Of a DNA stretch of 64,000 nt, positions 56,001 through 63,222 are shown in pieces. Made by a program: the position numbers and the translations under genes. Position 1 is the stretch's first letter. Every line of letters starts with the position of its first letter. Source of the DNA: Altibacter sp. HG106 (GTDB taxonomy: Bacteria; Bacteroidota; Bacteroidia; Flavobacteriales; Flavobacteriaceae); the NCBI RefSeq assembly GCF_028561755.1, contig NZ_JAQQTD010000004.1, positions 124,001 to 188,000 on the forward strand, in the 5' to 3' direction. Under the pieces are notes generated by a model, which worked only from the letters and a program-made list of their open reading frames with translations, ran no database searches and had not been told where the DNA came from.

Positions 56001-56145
56001 TATCGCGGTGAAAAATCAGTTGACCCAGCAAGTGAGAGCCGAATTAAACAAGTTCGATACCATGGTAGACCAAGAGATTAGTGCGTTCAACGCGGCTTTT
56101 AACCAAAAACAATTGAACTATCTATTTATTGAAAGCGACGAATAG
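53044..56145 (+). CDS. BNR/sortilin-like beta-propeller protein, secreted
   Basis: The 1033-residue protein has a signal peptide (cleavage near IAQ, about residue 25) and at least ten Asp-box/BNR-type motifs of the form S/T-x-D-x-G-x-T-W, for example TKNGGRTWEN, TEDAGKTWKS, TVDGGKTWKK, STDSGETWTE, SEDGGETWSL and TTNEGESWEV. This is a VPS10/sortilin-like 10-bladed propeller fold. The last 170 residues are helical. No T9SS tail is seen. The start ATG at 53044 is selected because the upstream in-frame part lacks a signal. An 8-G run lies in its coding region. Its stop overlaps hemJ by 1 nt. Confidence 0.85.
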   Translation: MKQLSLTSLLFFLGLFGMLIPEGIAQQYDEALYGSLEYRLIGPFRGGRSAAVTGVPEQPNLFYFGATGGGVWRTKNGGRTWENISDGYFGGSTGSIEVAESDPNVIYVGGGEKTVRGNVSSGYGIWKTEDAGKTWKSMGLEKSRHIPRIAIHPKNHDIVYAAVLGNIYKPTQERGVYKTVDGGKTWKKVLFANENAGAVDLIMDPNNHRVLYAATWNVRRTPYSLSSGGDGSALWKSTDSGETWTEISKNEGFPSDTLGIIGVTVSPANSERVWAIVENKEKGGVYRSEDGGETWSLINSERKLRQRAWYYTRIYADTEDEDLVYVLNVRYHKSTDGGKTYSTYNAPHGDHHDLWIAPEDPNRMIIGDDGGAQVTYDGGETWSTYHNQPTSQFYRVTTDNAFPYRIYAAQQDNSTVRIPHRTEGWSIDEDDWESTAGGESAHIAVDPENPEIVYGGSYDGFLTRYNHDTGTVRSVSVWPDNPMGHGAEDMKYRFQWNFPIFFSPHDPNKLYTASNHLHVTTNEGESWEVISPDLTRDDPSKQKSSGGPITQDNTSVEYYCTIFAAAESPVTPGLIWTGSDDGLIHVTRNGGKDWTDVTPKGMPEWMMINSVEPSVFDPGTCYVAGTRYKLGDFTPYLYKTTDYGATWKKITNGIPAEHFTRVLREDPKQKGLLYAGTETGMYISFDDGANWKSFQMNLPIVPITDLAVRDNNLIVATQGRSLWIIDDLSVIHQLSAAKGNDNYLYKPKDTYRMGGASRSGSLTSGTNHPAGVMTYFYVNDPKDKEIALHYLNAANDTIQSFSTKDKKNKLDVSKGANYHTWDMRGEGAERLPGMVLWWASTDAPQAVPGNYKVVLEVGDETYSQPFKIVPDKNAETDIAGMQQQYDFIADVNKTVDRAHQSIKKIRKISDQLEAFQKQYKDNEAVSDLVEKAKTMQEDFSKIEKALYQTQNRSGQDPLNFPIRLTNKLAHLNSLVSMDDFPPTQQDIAVKNQLTQQVRAELNKFDTMVDQEISAFNAAFNQKQLNYLFIESDE
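53889..53896 (+). repeat. Run of eight G in the BNR gene
   Basis: A perfect G8 tract lies in frame in the coding region (Lys-Gly-Gly-Val context, about residue 284). A single-base slip would frameshift the protein early. It is the longest G-run I noticed in the window. Confidence 0.75.
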
Positions 56146-56681
56146 TGGAGTATAATTATATCAAAGCCCTGCACCTGATTTTTGTGATCACCTGGTTTGC
56201 AGGGCTCTTTTATATCGTTCGCTTGTTCGTGTATCAAATCGAGGCGAGTGAAAAACCTTCTCCAGAACGGGAGATCATTGGCGACCAATTAAAATTGATG
56301 GCCAAGCGCCTTTGGTTGATCATTACCTGGCCCTCTATGTTTCTGGCAGTTGGCTTCGGAATATATATTCTGGCCCTTCGTCCATTTTACCTCAGCGATG
56401 CCTGGATGCAAGTAAAACTAGGGTTCGTGGTTGCGCTTATCATCTACCACATCAAATGCCACATGATCTACAAAAACCTGCAGCAGGATGAGGTGCGCTA
56501 TCGTTCAAATTTCATGCGATTGTTCAACGAAGGGGCCACTATTATCTTATTCTCGGTAGTATTCTTGGTGATTCTGAAAAATGCCATCAATTGGATCTAC
56601 GGAACCCTTGGAATTCTTGTTTTTGCGATCCTTCTCATGCTTGGCTTCCGATTCTACAAACGGATTCGAGAAAAACAATAG
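56145..56681 (+). CDS. hemJ: CopD/HemJ-type protoporphyrinogen oxidase
   Basis: The 178-residue protein has four membrane helices and conserved HemJ residues: KALHLIFVITWFAGLFYIVR at the N-terminus (His10) and WMQVKLGFVVALIIYH (about 85-101). HemJ oxidises protoporphyrinogen IX to protoporphyrin IX. It fills the gap between HemF and HemH, as no HemY or HemG is seen. Start GTG at 56145 overlaps the BNR gene stop by 1 nt. The annotation often reads CopD family. Confidence 0.85.
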   Translation: MEYNYIKALHLIFVITWFAGLFYIVRLFVYQIEASEKPSPEREIIGDQLKLMAKRLWLIITWPSMFLAVGFGIYILALRPFYLSDAWMQVKLGFVVALIIYHIKCHMIYKNLQQDEVRYRSNFMRLFNEGATIILFSVVFLVILKNAINWIYGTLGILVFAILLMLGFRFYKRIREKQ

Positions 56682-56728
56682 CGAAGGTTTGGCGTAATAA
56701 TTGCTATCTTCCCAATGAATTCCAAGGT

Positions 56729-58189
56729 ATGATCGTTTATAAGTCCTTACGTTTTCGGATTTTCATGTCCATGTTATTATTGGTAGTGCTGGCTTCCATT
56801 CTAATCGCCGTAGTAACTATTGTTCAGTACCGAGAAGAGGCGAAGGACTATCACAGCGATCGGTTGCAGCGGAAAGAAACGAGTATTCGGGAGAATATCG
56901 ATTACATGCTGAAGAATACCACCTACCCGGTAGAAACCGAATACATTGCGCTCATCTTCAAGAATAAGATCTACGAAATAAAGGATATCCATAATTTGGA
57001 AGTGTTTCTCTACGATCTGGATGGGCGGCTACTAAAATCTTCGAAAGCTTCTTTTGTGAAGGATACCAGTTATCAACAAATTCCGCGGTACGCCTTAAAA
57101 GGACTCGAAAACTCACCAGACAAACACTTTATCGAGAGTTTTGAGGAAGACGGGCAAAAATACCAATCTTCGTATTCGTATATCACCGATAGCTATTTTA
57201 AACCGATAGCCATCTTGAACCTGCCCTATATTGAAGACGATGATTTTATCAATAAAGAACTGCGTGAGAATTTGAGTAGAATGGCCATCGCGTATTTCTT
57301 CATGATCTTGATCGCCATCATTTTGGCTTATTTTCTTTCGAAATATATAACGCGATCCCTTAAAACGGTGAGTGACAAGATCAATGAGACGCGCCTCAAT
57401 AAGCGCAATCAAAAAATTGAGTTAGAGGAAAATACCACGCAGGAAATTTCCAATCTTGTGATGGCGTATAACGGAATGATCGACGAATTGGAAAATAGCG
57501 CGGCCCAGCTCGCAGCGAGTGAGCGCGAAGCGGCCTGGCGTGAAATGGCCAAGCAGGTGGCGCATGAGATCAAAAATCCGTTAACGCCTATGCGATTAAC
57601 GGTTCAAAGTTTTCAGCGTAAATTCGATCCCGAAGACCCCAATATCAACAAAAAGTTGAACGAATATAGCGATACGCTCATCCAACAGATCGACACCATG
57701 AGCTCTATTGCTTCGGCCTTTTCTACCTACGCAAAAATGCCAGCCCAACAAGATGAAACGCTAGATGTGGTCAAGATCACCAAATTGGCGCTGGATATTT
57801 TTAACGAAGATTATATTCATTTCTTTTCCGAAGAAGAGGAAACCATTGCAAAATTCGATCGCACACAGCTCATACGGGTTATCACCAATTTGGTAAAAAA
57901 CAGCATTCAAGCCATCGAACAAAAGCAACCGGAGATTCCACGTATAAACGTTCGGGTATTTTCGAACCATAAGGAGGTGTGTATTTCTGTGGAAGATAAT
58001 GGCGTGGGTATTTCTGAAGAGAATAAACCCTTGGTCTTTGAGCCAAAATTCACGACCAAGTCAAGTGGAATGGGCTTGGGGCTTGCTATGGTAAAGAAAA
58101 TTGTGAATACCTATCAAGGGGAAATTTCTTTTTCTTCAACTTCAGGAAAAGGCACGACCTTTCAGGTGGTTTTTCCTAAATACGCCTAA
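56729..58189 (+). CDS. NtrY-like sensor histidine kinase
   Basis: The 486-residue protein has two membrane helices (about 10-32 and 185-203) enclosing a 150-residue periplasmic sensor, a HAMP-like linker, HisKA with His279 (AHEIKNPLTPMRLTVQ, typical of NtrY), and the ATPase lobe with VEDNGVGIS and SGMGLGLAMVKKI (about 425-455). The start ATG at 56729 (MIVYKSLRF) is chosen; the upstream frame lies inside hemJ. No response regulator is adjacent; it may pair with a distant one. Confidence 0.88.
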   Translation: MIVYKSLRFRIFMSMLLLVVLASILIAVVTIVQYREEAKDYHSDRLQRKETSIRENIDYMLKNTTYPVETEYIALIFKNKIYEIKDIHNLEVFLYDLDGRLLKSSKASFVKDTSYQQIPRYALKGLENSPDKHFIESFEEDGQKYQSSYSYITDSYFKPIAILNLPYIEDDDFINKELRENLSRMAIAYFFMILIAIILAYFLSKYITRSLKTVSDKINETRLNKRNQKIELEENTTQEISNLVMAYNGMIDELENSAAQLAASEREAAWREMAKQVAHEIKNPLTPMRLTVQSFQRKFDPEDPNINKKLNEYSDTLIQQIDTMSSIASAFSTYAKMPAQQDETLDVVKITKLALDIFNEDYIHFFSEEEETIAKFDRTQLIRVITNLVKNSIQAIEQKQPEIPRINVRVFSNHKEVCISVEDNGVGISEENKPLVFEPKFTTKSSGMGLGLAMVKKIVNTYQGEISFSSTSGKGTTFQVVFPKYA

Positions 58190-58230
58190 GTTTTTTGTAT
58201 TTTTAAAGCAGATAGCTACAAAAAACGACT

Positions 58231-59013
58231 ATGACCTACGACAACTTATTGACTCATACAGAAGAAGGAGTTTGTACCATTACCATTAACCGCCCTTCGA
58301 AACTAAATGCCTTAAATAGAAAGACGATTTCTGAGCTGCACAAGGCTTTTAAAGAAGCGAATGAGGATGCCGCTTGCAAAGTAATTATTGTGACCGGCAC
58401 CGGTGAAAAGGCCTTTGTCGCCGGCGCTGATATTTCTGAATTTGCCGATTTCTCGGTATCTCAAGGAGAACAACTTGCGGCGGAAGGACAAGCCAAATTG
58501 TTCGATTTTGTTGCCCATTTAGAAACTCCCGTGATTGCGGCCGTTAACGGATTTGCGCTTGGGGGCGGACTCGAATTGGCCATGGCTGCCCATTTTCGTG
58601 TAGCAAGCGATAATGCCAAAATGGGACTGCCCGAAACCTCGCTCGGGGTGATTCCCGGGTACGGAGGAACACAGCGACTTCCCCAATTGGTGGGCAAGGG
58701 ACGTGCCTTCGAAATGATTATGACCGCTCAAATGGTCGATGCGACCCAGGCCTTACAGTACGGATTGGTGAACCACGTAGTGGCTCAGGAAGAACTGCTC
58801 GATTTTACGGTCGCCCTCGCAAAAAAGATCATGAAAAATTCATCTGTAGCGATTGCAGCAGCGATAGAAGCCGTGAATGCAGGGTTTGAAGATGGAGAGA
58901 ATGGCTACGAAGAAGAGATCACCCAGTTTGGAAAATGTTTTGGCACGGCCGATTTCCAAGAAGGAACACAGGCATTTCTAGAAAAGCGTAAAGCGAACTT
59001 TCCAGGACAATAA
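58231..59013 (+). CDS. Enoyl-CoA hydratase/crotonase family
   Basis: The 260-residue protein hydrates 2-enoyl-CoA in fatty-acid or amino-acid degradation. The CoA-binding loop AFVAGADISEF, GFALGGGLELAMAAHFRVAS (with the first catalytic Glu) and LPETSLGVIPGYGGTQRLP (with the second Glu) are all present. The length is normal for a short-chain crotonase. It is a single-gene unit 41 bp after the kinase gene. The substrate chain length cannot be read from the sequence. Confidence 0.93.
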   Translation: MTYDNLLTHTEEGVCTITINRPSKLNALNRKTISELHKAFKEANEDAACKVIIVTGTGEKAFVAGADISEFADFSVSQGEQLAAEGQAKLFDFVAHLETPVIAAVNGFALGGGLELAMAAHFRVASDNAKMGLPETSLGVIPGYGGTQRLPQLVGKGRAFEMIMTAQMVDATQALQYGLVNHVVAQEELLDFTVALAKKIMKNSSVAIAAAIEAVNAGFEDGENGYEEEITQFGKCFGTADFQEGTQAFLEKRKANFPGQ

Positions 59014-59014
59014 T

Positions 59015-59047
59015 GGAAATAATCCAATTTAATAGGAAATAATCCAA
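59015..59047. promoter_or_regulatory. Two 13-bp direct repeats upstream of the radical SAM gene
   Basis: GGAAATAATCCAA occurs at 59015-59027 and again at 59035-59047, a 20-bp period (two helical turns), starting just after the crotonase stop. Each copy has GGA/TCC ends. The second copy covers the -33 position of the radical SAM gene promoter, so these look like operator sites for one regulator. Confidence 0.65.
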
Positions 59048-59055
59048 ATACTGCG

Positions 59056-59063
59056 TAATTTTG
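59056..59063 (+). promoter_or_regulatory. -7 element abutting the radical SAM gene (candidate leaderless)
   Basis: TAATTTTG, a perfect -7 match, ends exactly 4 nt before the ATG at 59068. There is no TTTG -33; instead the direct-repeat pair lies at that position, suggesting an activator- or repressor-controlled promoter. Confidence 0.55.
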
Positions 59064-59067
59064 GTGG

Positions 59068-60135
59068 ATGCCAGAATCGATCCACGGAAGAGGTGCTCAA
59101 AAACAACAGCACAATAGATTTGATGAATTTCGTCATGAAACGCGAAATGATTATTTGAATTACTGTCATTCTGAAGGAGAAGCAGCCGACGACAATCATA
59201 CCAAGTACTTGGATGTTTTTCCGAAGACTTTTGTCAATAAAGTGACGAGTCCCGATGTAGGAATGGGATATTCCGCCAACCCCTATCAAGGTTGTGAACA
59301 TGGGTGCGTCTACTGCTACGCTAGGAATAGTCATGAATACTGGGGTTATGGTCCAGGGCTGGATTTTGAACGCACAATTCTGATTAAAAAAAATGCTCCG
59401 CAACTCTTAGAAGAGAAGTTAAAGAGCAAGGCGTGGAACGGCGATACCATAGTGTTCTCGGGAAATACCGACTGCTATCAACCCATTGAACGGAAGCTTG
59501 AGATTACTCGAAAGTGTCTGGAAGTCATGCTAAAATGGAAACACCCTACGGGAATTATTACAAAAAACGCTTTGATTCTGAGGGACCTTGAGCTTCTAAA
59601 AGCGTTGAATGAATACAACGCCATTTCTGTGTATATTTCAATAACTAGTCTTTCAGAAGGGATACGTCGACTTCTGGAACCACGTACCGCTAGTATTAAA
59701 AAGCGTTTGCAGGTGGTGGAGACCCTTGCGAAATATGATATCCCGGTGCATGTGATGATGGCTCCCATTATTCCTTCTCTAAATTCTCACGAGATATTGC
59801 CCTTAGTGAAAACAGTTGCCAATCTAGGCGCACGGTCGGTTGGGTATACGGTCGTCCGACTCAACGGGCAGATCGGACCGATTTTCGAGGACTGGCTTCG
59901 GAAGACCATGCCCGATAGAGCCGATCGTATCTTGCATCAAATTGCGGAATGTCATGGAGGTCAGCTGAATGACAGCACTTGGGGCCGAAGAATCAAGGGG
60001 AGCGGTGTCATTTCAGAACAGATTAAAAGTACAATGGCGCTCGCCAAAAAAAGATACTTGCCAGAGGGAGGAATGCCCTCTCTTTGTGTTGATCATTACC
60101 TACAAATTAAGAACCCGCAATTGGGTTTATTTTAA
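59068..60135 (+). CDS. PA0069-family radical SAM protein
   Basis: The 355-residue protein has the radical SAM cluster motif CEHGCVYCYAR (Cys-x3-Cys-x2-Cys, about residues 76-86), which binds a 4Fe-4S cluster and SAM. GYSANPYQGCEHGC and IVFSGNTDCYQPIE are characteristic of the PA0069/SplB-related family. The true reaction is unknown; relatives include spore photoproduct lyase, so a role in nucleic-acid repair is possible. It is a single gene with two direct repeats and a leaderless-like promoter upstream. Confidence 0.88.
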   Translation: MPESIHGRGAQKQQHNRFDEFRHETRNDYLNYCHSEGEAADDNHTKYLDVFPKTFVNKVTSPDVGMGYSANPYQGCEHGCVYCYARNSHEYWGYGPGLDFERTILIKKNAPQLLEEKLKSKAWNGDTIVFSGNTDCYQPIERKLEITRKCLEVMLKWKHPTGIITKNALILRDLELLKALNEYNAISVYISITSLSEGIRRLLEPRTASIKKRLQVVETLAKYDIPVHVMMAPIIPSLNSHEILPLVKTVANLGARSVGYTVVRLNGQIGPIFEDWLRKTMPDRADRILHQIAECHGGQLNDSTWGRRIKGSGVISEQIKSTMALAKKRYLPEGGMPSLCVDHYLQIKNPQLGLF

Positions 60136-60162
60136 AATTCCTATCTTAAAAAGAAATTTTAT

Positions 60163-63100
60163 ATGCGATTACGACTTTTTTTTCTTCTCTCCTTTATAAT
60201 GTCTATCGCATATTCTCAGCAGTGGGAACTGCAAGGATCTGTTATTAATGGTAAAACACAAACTCCCATTGAATTTGCTAATATTGGTGTGATCGAAAAA
60301 CATATTGGGACCGTGAGCGGGATCGATGGAACATTCTATTTGTCAATAAAAAACGATGATATTTCCGCAAGTGATCTGGTTCAATTCTCAACAATAGGAT
60401 TTACGAGTAAAACAATTTCAGTGGGGCAGTTGGCCCAACAATTGGCGCAAAACAAACCGGTGGTTTTAGACCCTGTTACCTACGAATTAGATACCGTCAT
60501 GCTGATTGGCGGTGAAAAAAAGGAAGTTACCTTAGGAAATAACGGATACAGTACCGAAACGTACGGGTATTGGCGCGATTCACTAGCGCTGGGTGGAGAA
60601 ATCGCCACCAAGATTAATATCCGAAAGCGAAATACCAGTCTTAATTCTCTTCAATTTAGAGTATTAGAGAACTATTCCGACAGCCTACTCATCCGAATAA
60701 ATATTTACGATTACGAAAATCAATACCCGGGGAAGAATCTTCTCACTCAGAATATCTATCATACCGTGACCCAACGAAACGGGGTGGAGACCGTAGATCT
60801 AAGTCCGTTTCGCTTACGAGTATCGTCAGATATTATCGTGAGTGTAGAGTTAATTAAAATATACGGGAATGCGCTTTATTTTGTAATGGCGGGCAGTTTA
60901 GATAATGGAATTTCATACCGTCGTTATGTGAGCCAAGACAAATGGATCAAACATGAAGTGGGGATGGCCATGATGCTCGAAGGTCAATATTACAAATACG
61001 GAAATCGAAAATCTGATTTACTTCGGAAACAACCGGAGCGAATTACACTTCTGTGGGATAATGCTGATAGGATGCGAAATAGAAATGCACAAGAAGAATT
61101 AACGGTGTTGAGTCAGTATCTAAAATATCAGGAATCAGTGGAGGTGACCGCGATAGTTACTAATACTGCGGAAACACACACCCAAACATTTCGTTGCGAA
61201 GGGGAATGTCCCGAAGTGATCTCATTTTTAAAGCAATTCGGATATATGGGTGCCTCAAATTATACCGAGTTGGAAACCTTAGCGTCTTCCGAAACAGACG
61301 CTATTGTGCTGTTTTCTGACGGAACTTCAGTGCTATCAACCTTGCCTGAAAGTGCCCAGGCACCCGTATTTGCCATCAACAGTCAACGTAATGCTAATCA
61401 TAAATCACTTCAGAAACTATGCTTTATTACTGACGGGCATTATGTAAACCTTGTGACTACCCCAATTGACCAAGCCTGGCAGCTCCTGGCATACGATATA
61501 GCCGATGAAAAACGATATGATGATACGAATATCACCGAAGGATTTGTGTCGGGAAAGGTAGTAAATACTGAAGGTGTGCCAATCAACGGCGCTGTAGTTA
61601 GGGTGAAAAACTCTTTTACTGAAGTGATAACAGACGGTGATGGAGCCTTCAAGATTCCGACAGCCGATGGGGATGTCGTGGTATTTTCATATATCGGTGT
61701 GAGACCTTTGGAGGTCACGGTAAGCACTGGGGACAAGTTGACAATAACGATGGCCTTACAGGCAGAATTGCTGGATGAGGTGGTTTTAGACGGAAAACCA
61801 CAAAAGGAAAAGGTGCAAACCGTTTTTGGAGAAAGAGATGCCGATGCCATAGCCACTTCTGTGCAACGACTCACCGAAAAGGACATTGATGCATCGTATC
61901 AAACGCTAGATCAATTAATTAGGAAATTACCCGGAGTGCTCGTTACAGGGCTCGGAAATGACAAGCGATATTCCTTTCCGAACAGCATGGGTTCTTCCGC
62001 TATCTTAGATACGAACCCTATTATCGTTATTGACGGTATCGTATATCAGCAAAAGGACGGATTGGATAATTTACCACCAATCGACCTTCAACGCATAAAA
62101 AGCATTGAAGCGCTAAAATATACGCATAGTACAAGTGCTCGCTTTGGCTCCTTAGGAGCCTATGGAGCCATAATCATCAAAACAGAAGCTACTTCAAAGA
62201 CAATTCAAAATAAAAAGATTTCAACCCCCTCACTATTAGTGCAGGGTAATGATTACCAACACGATGCGATTGATTTACAAGCCGCCTTGAGAACAGATGC
62301 CGCGATATTAAAATTGAAGAATGCCAATAACCCTGAACAACGAAAAGCGCTTCTTATCAATCAACTTCGTAACAACAATCAATTGGGGTTGGATTATTTT
62401 ATGGACGTGTCGGATGTGCTCGCGGAAGAAAATAAGCAATACGCTGCTGGATTTCTCGATATATTGACGGAAAGGGCTTGGAACAACCCCAAGGTGCTGC
62501 GTGCACTTGCTTATAAATACGAACAATTTGGGGCGTATGAACGGGCACTCGCACTTACCGAAAAAGTGCTCACCCTTCGACCTGAACAAATGCAAGGGTA
62601 TCTGCAGTTAGCGCGCACTTTGTATTCCGCAAATAAAATCACTGATGCCTATGAGAATTACAAAGCGATACTCGTCAATACTAAAAATGCTTCTCGCTTT
62701 GATGAGCTCCGTGAAACGGCAGAAACAGAATTAAAACATTTAGTGGCTTTTCATCGAAGTGAGGTCCCGTTTCAAGAATTGCCAAGTGATCTATTAAATG
62801 CCAATGCGAAGCAAGACATTCGTATGGTGTTGGAATGGACTGATCCTTCTGCAGAATTTACCCTTCAATTTGTAAATCCCGACAACAAGTTCTACAACTA
62901 TAGTCACGATCAATTTGACAATCCCAACCTTATGAAAACCCATATCGAGAATGGATATATGGGCGCCGAATTTGTAATTGATGGGGCCGAAGCGGGCCAA
63001 TGGAAAGTGAATCTTCAGTACCGTGGGCAGTATTCAGGTAGTCCTCCGCCATATCTTCGATATACTAGAATTGTTAACTACGGGTTGCCTTCCGAAGAAA

Positions 63101-63180
63101 AGATAGTTAAAGTAATTCCGTTGGTTCGATTGGATAAAAAAACCATGCTGGATTCTTTTCAATATAGAAAAGCATACTAG
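60163..63180 (+). CDS. Multidomain plug/VWA-like/TPR protein
   Basis: The 1005-residue protein has a signal peptide (about 1-18). It contains a carboxypeptidase-regulatory-like domain (about 22-110), a degenerate VWA-like region (about 290-440, with ITLLWDNADRM and AIVLFSDG), a second regulatory-like domain (about 463-535), and a TonB-receptor plug (about 566-676, with NPIIVIDGIVYQQ and FGSLGAYGAIIIKT). TPR-like helices follow (about 779-839), then a DUF2135-like C-terminal domain (about 886-966). No 22-strand barrel follows the plug. The function is unknown. Another secreted protein starts 42 bp downstream. Confidence 0.8.
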   Translation: MRLRLFFLLSFIMSIAYSQQWELQGSVINGKTQTPIEFANIGVIEKHIGTVSGIDGTFYLSIKNDDISASDLVQFSTIGFTSKTISVGQLAQQLAQNKPVVLDPVTYELDTVMLIGGEKKEVTLGNNGYSTETYGYWRDSLALGGEIATKINIRKRNTSLNSLQFRVLENYSDSLLIRINIYDYENQYPGKNLLTQNIYHTVTQRNGVETVDLSPFRLRVSSDIIVSVELIKIYGNALYFVMAGSLDNGISYRRYVSQDKWIKHEVGMAMMLEGQYYKYGNRKSDLLRKQPERITLLWDNADRMRNRNAQEELTVLSQYLKYQESVEVTAIVTNTAETHTQTFRCEGECPEVISFLKQFGYMGASNYTELETLASSETDAIVLFSDGTSVLSTLPESAQAPVFAINSQRNANHKSLQKLCFITDGHYVNLVTTPIDQAWQLLAYDIADEKRYDDTNITEGFVSGKVVNTEGVPINGAVVRVKNSFTEVITDGDGAFKIPTADGDVVVFSYIGVRPLEVTVSTGDKLTITMALQAELLDEVVLDGKPQKEKVQTVFGERDADAIATSVQRLTEKDIDASYQTLDQLIRKLPGVLVTGLGNDKRYSFPNSMGSSAILDTNPIIVIDGIVYQQKDGLDNLPPIDLQRIKSIEALKYTHSTSARFGSLGAYGAIIIKTEATSKTIQNKKISTPSLLVQGNDYQHDAIDLQAALRTDAAILKLKNANNPEQRKALLINQLRNNNQLGLDYFMDVSDVLAEENKQYAAGFLDILTERAWNNPKVLRALAYKYEQFGAYERALALTEKVLTLRPEQMQGYLQLARTLYSANKITDAYENYKAILVNTKNASRFDELRETAETELKHLVAFHRSEVPFQELPSDLLNANAKQDIRMVLEWTDPSAEFTLQFVNPDNKFYNYSHDQFDNPNLMKTHIENGYMGAEFVIDGAEAGQWKVNLQYRGQYSGSPPPYLRYTRIVNYGLPSEEKIVKVIPLVRLDKKTMLDSFQYRKAY

Positions 63181-63222
63181 GACAACAGAACGTTTCTATC
63201 ACTAAAAGACTTTTGTGAATTC

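Larger units (their letters stand above)
302..63097. repeat. Dispersed octamer TTCCGAAG / CTTCGGAA, 50 copies
   Basis: By eye I count 29 plus-strand TTCCGAAG copies (starts 1073, 3620, 4162, 5263, 7171, 8270, 14324, 14728, 15408, 17212, 17650, 17666, 21010, 25640, 29144, 30264, 31100, 36168, 36910, 37270, 42451, 43271, 44466, 45609, 46338, 49880, 57826, 59219, 63090). There are 21 minus-orientation copies (302, 9474, 9983, 14932, 19237, 24626, 28636, 29569, 34838, 36583, 39553, 40225, 42661, 42915, 43281, 46624, 49461, 53088, 56354, 59896, 61021). About 2 would be expected by chance at this base composition. All but one lie in coding regions. Flanks vary, with T most frequent just before the core. 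Confidence 0.85.

Noticed and set aside
302-63097. KOPS-like or restriction-site reading of the octamer
   Set aside because: KOPS would be strongly strand-biased and restriction sites are usually depleted; here copies are enriched with a 29:21 split. Chi-like use cannot be excluded.
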